From assembly GCF_964340395.1 (NCBI RefSeq), contig NC_135568.1, forward strand, positions 18,894,748-18,958,747: a stretch of DNA of 64,000 nt, read 5' to 3'. Below the pieces are notes generated by a model, which ran no database searches, had not been told where the DNA came from, and worked only from the letters and a program-made list of their open reading frames with translations. The first letter of the stretch is position 1; every line of letters starts with the position of its first letter. Source of the stretch: Glandiceps talaboti. Its lineage: Eukaryota; Hemichordata; Enteropneusta; Spengelidae. A program made the translations under genes and the position numbers. Positions 36,040 to 40,065 of this stretch are shown here, piece by piece.

Positions 36040-36917
36040 TTTGTTGTTGTAAGACTTTATGATATTCTGGTATTGTGTTGTTCTGCAAGTCACCAATCTC
36101 ATATTTATATCAACAGGGTCTTCCATCAAGAGATAGACCTCAAAGCAAAAGACAACAAAGACCTAACCAAAAATCTGAGGGTGGAGATAGTAATGGTAGA
36201 AGGGGTCGCAATAGCCGCAGACGTGAAAGATACAGGCAAAAAATGCACAACAACCAACAACAAAATGGAAATGATGAAACAAATGAAAGTGTAAAACAAG
36301 ATGCAAATGGTGGCAGTCGCCCAAATATTAGTCCATGCCCTCAGGAGTCTGCTGACAGAGCTAGTGGTACATCGGGATCACCACAACACTCAGGACAACA
36401 AAGCAATCAACGTAGGCAATATTCACCAAACAAAGGTCAGAGGATACAACGACAAGGTCAGTGGTCTGACAGAGGTCACCCAAGAACTTATTACAAGAGA
36501 CAAAGACAAAATAGAGAGAATAGTGATGATGATGGTGAAAAAAGAAGACAAAAATCACATCAAGAAAGTGGTCCACGAAATGCAGAACAAGGCAAAGGAG
36601 ATGAGATAAATGAACACATCAATATAAAAGCAACTGATGGAGTCACTAAGATGTTGCAAAATGAGAAACAAATGGACTTGAATAACAAAGATTTGGAAAA
36701 AAATGTCCCCCCAAAGGATGTACCTACCCAACAAATGAATGGAGGTATAGAAGTAAATGGGCATATACCTGACAAAGATGAAAACAAGAATGATAAAATC
36801 ACTGACGAACGTACCAATGCCTTACCACAACGCAAACCACAGCAGCGAGCTCATCGTAAAAAACAAACACATGATGCTGTCAACAGTGTTGACAAAACCA
36901 AAACTGCCCATATATAA
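8748..36917 (+). CDS. SPATS2L: SPATS2/SPATS2L-like protein (DUF1387 family), 5'-incomplete, ten coding exons
   Basis: Exons: 8748-8852, 14980-15032, 19124-19379, 21242-21523, 25981-26116, 29196-29254, 31262-31371, 33940-34020, 35248-35508, 36117-36917. All junctions are GT-AG and all phases agree, giving about 713 residues without an internal stop. The order matches the family as I know it: a UBA-like N-terminal module (AVREVVPRCSND, LLVLQHFDNDVDKTIQAF) followed by VLKEWNFTGKK; a lysine-rich patch and a low-complexity linker; then a conserved coiled-coil core (VKDLQRTTVPLTRYRNLL, LLDDRQKKGGDLK, HFVGERKVDEEIGKTLRF); and a Q/N/R-rich tail ending with LPQRKP and DAVNS motifs. Vertebrate SPATS2L was described as a nucleolar/stress-granule protein linked to ribosome biogenesis; the function here is inferred. 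It is longer than vertebrate members (about 550 residues), mainly in the linker and tail. A stop lies just upstream in the frame of the first exon, so an earlier exon must carry the ATG. Whether it is SPATS2 or SPATS2L cannot be decided. Confidence 0.92.
8927..9130. repeat. (TG)n microsatellite with TATG tail
   Basis: Long TG runs are broken by TACA steps, followed by (TATG)n at about 9068-9090. The tract starts about 75 bp after the donor of the 8748 exon. Open frames here on both strands (His-Thr or Cys-Val runs) are simple-sequence artefacts. Confidence 0.95.
9131..10506. other. Intron sequence without recognised features
   Basis: Intronic DNA of the SPATS2-like gene. The only structure seen is a short local duplication at about 9655-9775: gtagggg, ggtcgaatggctgggccatc and ccaaccaacattacaaattg, twice. 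No gene is recognised. Confidence 0.6.
10507..12015 (+). mobile_element. Hairpin-headed non-autonomous element, AGCTCCGCTGT family (Helentron/HINE-like)
   Basis: It begins in a T-run with AGCTCCGCTGT followed by a small fold (CAGCGAAAGCTG) and ends with the inverted ACAGCGGAGCTA at 11981-11992. Just beyond is a short hairpin GACC-gata-GGTC (11997-12008) and then GCTTGTT. Terminal-proximal inverted repeats plus a 3' hairpin next to TTGTT match the layout of the TAGTCCCCG family at 29.5 and 40.4 kb. It has no coding capacity. Assignment to Helentron-associated elements rests on structure only. Confidence 0.6.
12258..13523 (+). mobile_element. pogo/Tigger-like DNA transposon, internally deleted
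   Basis: The terminal inverted repeats are CAGTCAAACCTGT at 12258-12270 and ACAGGTTTGACTG at 13511-13523, with diverged similarity inside (TAGCGGTCACCC against GGCTGACCACTA). Both ends are flanked by TA (12256-12257 and 13524-13525), the target duplication expected for Tc1/mariner/pogo elements. The 1266-bp element encodes only a 68-codon HTH ORF and no DDE catalytic domain. It sits inside the AGCACAACTG-family element, so it inserted later. Confidence 0.85.
12967..13173 (+). CDS. CENP-B N-terminal-like HTH protein (pogo transposase DNA-binding fragment)
   Basis: This 68-residue ORF inside the pogo-like element starts MAKTVQKTLTLNEKVEIISL and contains SRKLAEKYGVGRTQIQNILK. The pattern LTLNEKVEII...G.RKLAEKYGVG.TQI..IL is the N-terminal helix-turn-helix of CENP-B and of pogo/Tigger transposases, which binds terminal inverted repeats. 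Full-length transposases are around 450-600 residues with a second HTH and a DDE domain; neither is present. The ORF runs from its own ATG to a TAA with no frameshift, so a short DNA-binding-only product is possible, but a decayed deletion derivative is more likely. It is on the sense strand of the host gene, in an intron. Confidence 0.75.
   Translation: MAKTVQKTLTLNEKVEIISLYKASDCSVGSRKLAEKYGVGRTQIQNILKRKSEFLEELESNAPECELF
14980..15032 (+). CDS. SPATS2L: SPATS2-like exon: DGAADVLKEWNFTGKKPK
   Basis: The acceptor is tttttctcag and the donor gtaagt at 15033. With the carried base it encodes DGAADVLKEWNFTGKKPK, the hallmark block directly after the UBA-like module in SPATS2 proteins. The phases fit the preceding exon (one base carried in) and the following one (none carried out). 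A (CA)n tract starts 48 bp after the donor. Confidence 0.93.
15080..15148. repeat. (CA)n microsatellite
   Basis: About 34 uninterrupted CA units, 48 bp after the donor of the exon at 14980-15032. Confidence 0.98.
15551..16125. repeat. 43-bp minisatellite (~13 copies)
   Basis: Unit pieces: aggagggttggagacttgaa, ctcctgagtagccactagaa, acc. Copies differ at a few positions (gccatta/gccacta, gagg/aagagg). It is intronic in the SPATS2-like gene, with no open frame of note. Confidence 0.95.
16131..17937 (+). mobile_element. AGCACAACTG-family elements, copies B (truncated head plus longer bodies)
   Basis: A truncated head (tttttagcacagctgaatta, 16131) is followed by a second head at about 16341 (TAGTTAGCACAACTG... 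then a CTGT-rich tract) and the typical ~150-bp body repeats. One 3'-like end is near 17107-17140 (ttgtgcttttatgccatttg) and a second at 17900-17937 (acagttgtgttacaatgcc, attggtgctatttt). At least two elements are nested or abutting here. Confidence 0.6.
18250..18640 (+). pseudogene. Possible decayed coding segment (unidentified)
   Basis: This block is more GC-rich than the surrounding intron and carries overlapping open frames. One frame reads TFTEYRAEDGEFIECWRRLR; another, after an apparent frameshift, reads VPPLYRMVLEVFLQTLTSMS, APFIPHVRVRLL and on to a stop near 18632. The SAPFIPHV piece faintly resembles the anticodon-binding region of class I aminoacyl-tRNA synthetases. I cannot identify it, and a retrocopy remnant is only one possibility. 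Confidence 0.22.
19124..19379 (+). CDS. SPATS2L: SPATS2-like exon: lysine-rich patch and low-complexity linker
   Basis: The acceptor is tattactttacag and the donor gtgagt at 19380. It begins NNKKKSKKRGG, matching the lysine-rich stretch that follows the FTGKK block in the family and is a plausible nuclear/nucleolar targeting signal. The rest is rich in Q, S and T and is probably disordered. It leaves one base of a codon for the next exon. Confidence 0.9.
19432..20885 (+). mobile_element. AGCACAACTG-family elements, copies C/D, with another hairpin-headed 5' fragment
   Basis: At 19425-19600 lies a head of another family (ttttagccccaatctacgaa, then a CTGTCCGTG-rich run). At about 19618 starts an AGCACAACTGAACTGAGG head closed by GGTTCAGTAGTGCT, then (TG)n and CATG repeats. 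A second truncated head is at 20033 and a third at about 20238. Body repeats follow to the 3' end near 20858-20885 (cagttgtgctacaaaacc). A C-run at about 20274-20295 is included. Confidence 0.55.
20965..21093. repeat. 21-bp minisatellite (~6 copies)
   Basis: The unit is cagtctgatggcgtagttgtt, with cata in place of cgta in some copies. It lies 150 bp upstream of the exon at 21242. Confidence 0.95.
21242..21523 (+). CDS. SPATS2L: SPATS2-like exon: basic, Ser/Gln-rich linker
   Basis: The acceptor is gttatttcag and the donor gtaagt at 21524. It encodes 94 residues such as KPSSKQLPKKVQPDQP, SHSYGNRSRLSSENKD and ETRNKKKP, a disordered, basic linker with no recognised domain. One base is carried in and one out, consistent with its neighbours. 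A 21-bp minisatellite ends about 150 bp before it, and the 29-bp minisatellite begins about 65 bp after it. Confidence 0.88.
21644..23413. mobile_element. TIR element with subterminal palindromes (AAGTGCTAGATCTAGCACTT)
   Basis: The left end (CAAAATTGAACAGTTGCGGG, then GCAAAGTGCTAGATC...) is mirrored by the right end (...CTTTGCCCCGCAACTGTTGC then GATTTTG), giving inverted repeats of more than 40 bp. The palindrome aAGTGCTAGATCTAGCACTt occurs at about 21668, 21701, 21739, 23335 and 23370. The interior (21790-23290) has several short open frames, none recognisable. Flanks on both sides belong to the 29-bp minisatellite. I could not define a clean target duplication. It may be a non-autonomous hAT-like or foldback element. 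Confidence 0.75.
23311..23378. repeat. Perfect 68-bp palindrome
   Basis: It reads CTAGCACTTCGCCACTTTTT, GACAAAGTGCTAGA and then the exact reverse complement, centred between 23344 and 23345 with no loop. It lies in the right subterminal region of the TIR element. Confidence 0.95.
24419..25145. mobile_element. Short-TIR element (15-bp inverted ends) in the 29-bp array
   Basis: CTTATACGTCACCTG at 24419-24433 is the exact reverse complement of CAGGTGACGTATAAG at 25131-25145. The 727-bp interior is non-repetitive, contains two 'ctgattgg' sites, and has no recognisable ORF. With the adjacent foldback it separates two parts of the 29-bp minisatellite. Confidence 0.65.
25150..25282. repeat. Foldback with 58-bp arms
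   Basis: The arms 25150-25207 and 25225-25282 are inverted copies with about five mismatches; their inner ends are ggtataacg and cgttatacc around a 17-base spacer (actcgcctccggctctc). The outer arm ends read ttatttgccaaatac and gtatttggcaaataa. A single strand could form a very stable stem-loop. Confidence 0.9.
25279..25322. repeat. (AAT)n microsatellite
   Basis: About 14 AAT units directly after the foldback arm. Read on the minus strand, it could be the TTA-rich tail of a LINE or SINE (sequence aaataaacttattatt). Confidence 0.9.
25981..26116 (+). CDS. SPATS2L: SPATS2-like exon: start of conserved coiled-coil core
   Basis: The acceptor is tgtccaatag and the donor gtaagt at 26117. It encodes ILERPVKDLQRTTVPLTRYR and EEFERSCKRIKKTFEEMHK, closely matching the family's VKDLQR...LTRYR segment at the start of the DUF1387 coiled coil. 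A 36-bp minisatellite starts only about 120 bp downstream of the donor. Confidence 0.94.
26239..27745. repeat. 36-bp minisatellite (~42 copies)
   Basis: Unit pieces: ttcaattctgttgttctgca, ttattagctctgtgtc. Variants are ctccgtgtc and a few shortened units (ctctgtc). The period divisible by three keeps frames open on both strands (ILLFCIISSV on +, MQNNRIEDTE on -). It lies in the intron 122 bp after the exon 25981-26116 donor. Confidence 0.97.
27746..29195. other. Intron sequence without recognised gene
   Basis: It contains a piece of the dispersed 'gatttcaaccaaac' repeat near 28608-28740 (ccgatttcaaccaaactgag, catgatggtagtg, ggccatatttacacc) also seen at 8.26 and 38.65 kb. Nothing else is recognised. 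Confidence 0.5.
29196..29254 (+). CDS. SPATS2L: SPATS2-like exon: coiled-coil segment
   Basis: The acceptor is ttcttcttctag and the donor gtaagt at 29255. It encodes LEERENEMTKQMYDVKLQG, aligning with the family's heptad-rich segment between the LTRYR block and the RQKKA block. Two bases are carried in and one out, matching the flanking exons. Confidence 0.88.
29484..31134 (+). mobile_element. TAGTCCCCG-family hairpin-headed element (outer copy)
   Basis: It starts AGTCCCCGTCGGACGAAGTC..GAGGACTTATGGATTGGG, then a CCGT/CTGT-rich run and TTCTTGGAGATGCCTGGACC. It is interrupted at a T-run by a second copy (29602-30410) and resumes at 30411 with caaacttggtacaggggcaa. The body has ~155-bp tandem repeats (gatacgatccaatatgg..., cagccattttgtttg..., gccataactcagacatgc...). 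It ends AACCCAATCATAGCAGGGAC, then TATGTCATTctcAATGACTTGTT, a hairpin. The 3' end GCGGGGACTA inverts the 5' TAGTCCCCGC, and AACCCAATC inverts GATTGGGTT. Confidence 0.75.
29602..30410 (+). mobile_element. TAGTCCCCG-family element nested inside another copy of itself
   Basis: The left junction is ggaccgattttttt|tagtccccgctgg. The right junction is AATGACTTGTT|caaacttggtac, where the outer element continues. The inner copy has the same head, about four ~155-bp internal repeats, and the same 3' hairpin GTCATTctcAATGAC. Insertion in a T-run agrees with the T-T preference reported for Helentrons. Confidence 0.75.
31262..31371 (+). CDS. SPATS2L: SPATS2-like exon: RQKK coiled-coil block
   Basis: The acceptor follows a run of 11 T (tttttaatcag) and the donor is gtaata at 31372. 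It encodes NELLDDRQKKGGDLKMM and ESEIADLKAEIK, the family block usually written as RQKKAE...L..LRA.IK. A hairpin-headed element ends 127 bp before it. Confidence 0.93.
31975..32640 (-). mobile_element. LINE (CR1/L2-type) 3' end with reverse-transcriptase C-terminus
   Basis: On the minus strand, 32640 down to 32252 reads ITDILLHWLPITERIKFKIL, NGTAPSYLCDLL, YKPARCLHSNNQQQLVVPRV, PKLWNNLPCHIRQ and HKLKSHLFTQVYVI then a stop. The LHWLP.TERI.FKI...Y.LCDLL...LWN.LP...F..KLK.HLF pattern is the conserved end of CR1/L2/Jockey-type ORF2 proteins. A non-coding tail of about 280 bp follows, ending in (TTA)n at 31975-31998. It is 5'-truncated, as usual for LINE copies, and antisense to the host gene. Confidence 0.85.
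32706..32880 (+). mobile_element. AGCACAACTG-family 3' fragment, copy E
   Basis: It contains the last body repeat (cagcaacagccaaatgatag, ggataggcaactggatag) and the 3' end aaaactgtacagttgtgcta, caacaccattggcggtattt. The 5' part is absent. Confidence 0.75.
33029..33763. repeat. 33-bp minisatellite (~22 copies)
   Basis: Unit pieces: ctatagacaacccatagagt, tctgtaggtcaac, with aac/aaac and ctat/atat variants. The minus-strand open frame of 249 codons (TYRTLWVVYRL repeats) follows from the 33-bp period. It lies about 175 bp upstream of the 33940 exon. Confidence 0.97.
33940..34020 (+). CDS. SPATS2L: SPATS2-like exon: HFVxERKxDEElG block
   Basis: The acceptor is gatttgcag and the donor gtaata at 34021. 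It encodes HFVGERKVDEEIGKTLRFQW, the most conserved signature of the family. It is 27 codons, phase 0 on both sides. The 37-bp minisatellite begins at the donor itself. Confidence 0.95.
34021..35166. repeat. 37-bp minisatellite (~31 copies) starting at a splice donor
   Basis: Unit pieces: gtaatataccatattagaaa, aataacatattttgtat. Variants are tacacc/tatacc and acacattt/acatattt. The first bases of the intron after exon 33940-34020 (gtaatatattttgtatg) already match unit sequence, so the array begins at the 5' splice site. It ends about 80 bp before the next acceptor, filling almost the whole 1227-bp intron. Confidence 0.97.
35248..35508 (+). CDS. SPATS2L: SPATS2-like exon: Ser/Pro/Thr-rich region
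   Basis: The acceptor is ttaatgtctgtag and the donor gtagga at 35509. It begins TIREFGEVAPIKSHHSQRRP, equivalent to the FGE/FGQVSHPK block of vertebrate proteins, continues through S/P/T-rich disordered sequence, and ends AQLAAKLQKSLNFQQ, probably a short amphipathic helix. It is 87 codons, phase 0 on both sides. Confidence 0.92.
35525..35830 (+). mobile_element. Hairpin-headed element 5' fragment (CCTCCCTTTGGG family)
   Basis: It starts atttagcctccctttgggcg, folds back with gcccaaggagggct, then tattacactcctccatcc and a short TGTG tract. The same head architecture occurs at 38463. No 3' end was identified. Confidence 0.45.
35979..36037. repeat. (CA)n microsatellite
   Basis: About 29 CA units, 80 bp upstream of the acceptor of the terminal coding exon. 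Intronic CA runs close to an acceptor can influence splicing in vertebrates; no effect can be shown here. Confidence 0.98.
36117..36917 (+). CDS. SPATS2L: SPATS2-like terminal coding exon: Arg/Gln/Asn-rich tail
   Basis: The acceptor is atatcaacag; the stop is TAA at 36915-36917. It encodes 266 residues: an arginine-rich segment (GRRGRNSRRRERYRQK), a Q/N/S/G-rich region (QHSGQQSNQRRQYSPNKGQR), a charged D/N/K stretch, and an end containing ALPQRKP and HDAVNS, close to the C-terminus of vertebrate SPATS2. The composition suggests a disordered RNA-binding tail (inference). A (CA)n tract ends 80 bp upstream of the acceptor. Confidence 0.93.
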   Translation, partial: GLPSRDRPQSKRQQRPNQKSEGGDSNGRRGRNSRRRERYRQKMHNNQQQNGNDETNESVKQDANGGSRPNISPCPQESADRASGTSGSPQHSGQQSNQRRQYSPNKGQRIQRQGQWSDRGHPRTYYKRQRQNRENSDDDGEKRRQKSHQESGPRNAEQGKGDEINEHINIKATDGVTKMLQNEKQMDLNNKDLEKNVPPKDVPTQQMNGGIEVNGHIPDKDENKNDKITDERTNALPQRKPQQRAHRKKQTHDAVNSVDKTKTAHI

Positions 36918-37395
36918 TAGAGAACATTATTGATATATAAATGTACTTTATGGAAACATATATCATTTCTGATTAAAATAGAAAGTTCCAATCTATAGAC
37001 AGCACTTGAATACTTAAATATTACAAAGAGATATTTTCAGTGGCCTGTATCTATTTTAAGGTATCACAAAATATTACAAACTCTGAGATACTTGTGGACT
37101 TAAACCTTTGAAATATTTTGAAATTGAGGCTTCATATATAATTAACATTATTCAGTAGAATGTAGAATAACTTACACAGCTGTCTTTTACATTTACCAAG
37201 ACAGACTTTTTGAATGGATATAAATTCTTCTATTTTTCTGACATTAAGGAAAACAATTTAAGAGTATTCCTATGCAAGGGAATTGCAATATATGTAGTAT
37301 ATCAACTTTGACAGATTGGTTTTGTATTATCACATATGCAAGAAGATTAAATGAGCCTAAATATGGTGAATACCTAATACAGCTTTAACTGAAAC
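36918..37395 (+). other. Likely 3' UTR of the SPATS2-like gene
   Basis: AT-rich sequence after the stop codon. Possible polyadenylation signals ATTAAA occur at 36972 and 37346; AATAAA occurs at 38328, beyond a repeat insertion. Which one is used cannot be told from sequence. Confidence 0.5.
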
Positions 37396-37447
37396 ATTTT
37401 TAGTAGAAATGACTTTGGTTCAGTAGTTCTATAGGCATGGTAAAGCA

Positions 37448-37520
<73 letters not shown>

Positions 37521-38222
37521 GTGTAAACAGCTTAAAATCAAGAACAGCTCTAACAATTGTCATGATAATTGGTGGGAACATTTCTTTTGATGTCAAGTGC
37601 AGAAATTCAAAGCAAAATGATTGCATCCAAGTGATATGCAAATTAGGTCTACAAATCTCAATTTTGGTCAATCTCGAAAACTACAAAGTGAATGGGGTGA
37701 AATTTGGTGGGGATGTTTCTGGAAGTGTTATTCTGTAGACACTGTTCAAAACATATTGACACAACTGGCCCTAGCAACCATGACCATGCCCTTAGCAACA
37801 GTCATGATATTGCAAAGCTAACACCAGGGATGGGTAGGCAAGTGAATGAAAGATTTTGATAATGTCTGCAAATACACCTGGTAACAAGACCATGCCCACA
37901 TCAACAGCCAAATGATGTATATTGCAAAGATAACACCAGGGATGGGTAGGCAAGTCAATAATTATCCAAAAAGTGAATTCATATATGCCTAGCAAAAAGA
38001 CCACGCCCATAACAACTGTTACAGTGAAATGGTAATGTATAATGCAAAAAATAAGAACCTAGATTGTTTTGGCAAGTGTTAAACTTTCAAAAACTTGACA
38101 TGATTGACCTAGCAGCAAGTATACTACCTATATGAACAGTAAAATTATGGTGACTGTATGTTAACATTTTTAGCATAAACTATACAGTTGTGCTACAATG
38201 CCATTGTCACTATTTTATAAAA
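37396..38222 (+). mobile_element. AGCACAACTG-family element, copy F, with (CTGT)n
   Basis: The head is diverged (tttttagtagaaatgacttt, ggttcagtagttctatagg), followed by (CTGT)18 at 37449-37520, the body repeats (ccctagcaaccatgaccatg, caacagccaaatgatgtata), and the 3' end tatacagttgtgctacaatg. At the position of the pogo insertion in copy A this copy reads continuously (ggtgggaacatttcttttga), so it acts as a related uninterrupted copy. Confidence 0.65.
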
Positions 38223-38462
38223 ATATTTTGTAGATAAAATAACTTACTCATAATATTGTAAACTCTGAATAGTATTGTATCGCCTGTGAGTGAACATATT
38301 TTTGGAGCTGTATACATGATATAGAAGAATAAATCAAATCAAATTGATTTTGGGTCTGTACCCAACTATCGGTGCCCTCAACGACTACATAATTTCAATA
38401 TGTTACTGCACTAATTACAGATAAGATGAACCACTGACTAACATGTGCAATGTCGAAGTATG

Positions 38463-38600
38463 GTAATTTCTAGCCCCCAAAGGGCACTGCCCGAAGGGAG
38501 CTACATGTATTACATTGGGTTCTATCCTTGCACCTGTCCATCCATCCATCCATCCATCCATCCTTCTGTCTGTCTGTTTGTCTTTCTGTCTGTCTGTCTT

Positions 38601-38633
<33 letters not shown>

Positions 38634-38790
38634 TCTCTGGCATGCACCAACTGATTTCAACCACACCTGGTACAATGACAACATACTGTGTGAGCCACAT
38701 GTATGTCACTTTGTATTATAACCAAATCCAATATGGTTGAATGGAGGCCATATATTTTGTTGTATACACATTCACCCTCATATCTGGCAT
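38463..38790 (+). mobile_element. Hairpin-headed element 5' fragment with (CCAT)n and (CTGT)n
   Basis: It starts atttctagcccccaaagggc, folds back with gcccgaagggagcta, then (CCAT)6 at 38538-38561 and (CTGT)n at 38565-38634, then gatttcaaccacacctggta. The layout (T-run, hairpin, pyrimidine microsatellite, gatttcaacca text) is shared with the other families. The 3' part appears to be replaced by AGCACAACTG-family body. Confidence 0.5.
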
Positions 38791-38799
38791 ACACCCACT

Positions 38800-39715
38800 G
38801 ATTTCAACAAACAGTACTTTGGTGTCTAGTCAGAAAATTGTTCAAAGCAAAGTGAACGCATCACTGGTGTGTGATTTGGGTCAAAAAATGTCAATTTTGG
38901 TCAAAAAACTCAAAAACTACTGGGCAGATTGGTGGGAACGTTCTTATGGGTATATAGGTTAAGATTTGTTCATGACATGATTCCATAAATACTATGCAAA
39001 TTAGAGCTAAAATGTGTGTCGTTTTGGTCAAAAATCTTAAATTCCAAAACTAAAGAGCAGATTGGGCTAAAAGTTAATGCGGATGCATTTGGAGATGTGT
39101 AGATATAGAACTATTAAGTATGTAATGATCTTATCAGCAATATGCAAATTAGGTGTAAACTATGGATCTTATCAGCAATATGCAAATTAGGTGTAAAAAT
39201 ATGGATTTTGGTCTAAACCTTGTATCTAAAAAAAGTACTTGGTCGATGGGGCTGAATTTTGATGAGATGTTTCTAGAAAGGTTATTCTACATATGTTGTT
39301 TAAATATTTTTTGACACAATTGACCTAGCAACCATGACCACGCCAATAGCAACAACCAAATACCAATATATTTTGTAGGCAAGTGAGTAAACATTCAAAA
39401 AAATCATGCAAATATCCCTAGCAACAGACCACTCCCATAGCAACAGCAGCAAATAATGATGTACATCGCAAAGGTAACATCAGGGATTCATAGACAGTGA
39501 ACGAATATTCAAAAAATGTATGCAGATATGTGTAACAACATGACCATGCCCATATCAATAGCCAAATGATCGTGTATAATGCAAAGATAACAACAAGGTT
39601 GGATAGGTAATCGTTCAGCAAATGAACACCTATACTTAGCATGGATTAGCATGTGGATAAACATTTTTAAAAACTGTACAGTTGTGCTACAATGCCATTG
39701 GCGCTATTTTTAGTC
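38800..39715 (+). mobile_element. AGCACAACTG-family element body and 3' end, copy G
   Basis: The body text starts ttcaacaaacagtactttgg and includes a 45-bp local duplication (atcttatcagcaatatgcaa, twice at 39128-39200). The 3' end is ctgtacagttgtgctacaat, gccattggcgctattttt. Its head is missing. Confidence 0.65.
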
Positions 39716-39914
39716 ATAGTTTGGTTATTTGATGAAAAAATGTGTGAGTTGTAGCTAATGCAGGTTTACATGTAGAGATTATAATATTCTGCAAGTAAAT
39801 GAATAATAAATTAAATTGAATTGAAATTCATTTGAAGTCATTTCCACACAAGAGATAAACATACAAATAGCAAGTTGTCAGTGAGACAATTTATAAGTAT
39901 GTGTATTGAGTCTC

Positions 39915-39918
<4 letters not shown>

Positions 39919-39974
<56 letters not shown>
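39919..39974. repeat. (TG)n microsatellite
   Basis: About 28 TG units, followed by cgtgcacgtgcatgtgcatg. Confidence 0.97.
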
Positions 39975-39976
<2 letters not shown>

Positions 39977-40065
39977 CGTGCACGTGCATGTGCATGTGTG
40001 TGAATCCCTGATGTTTTACTTCATAAGATCCTGGGATAGCACTATCATATAATTATTGACTACCA

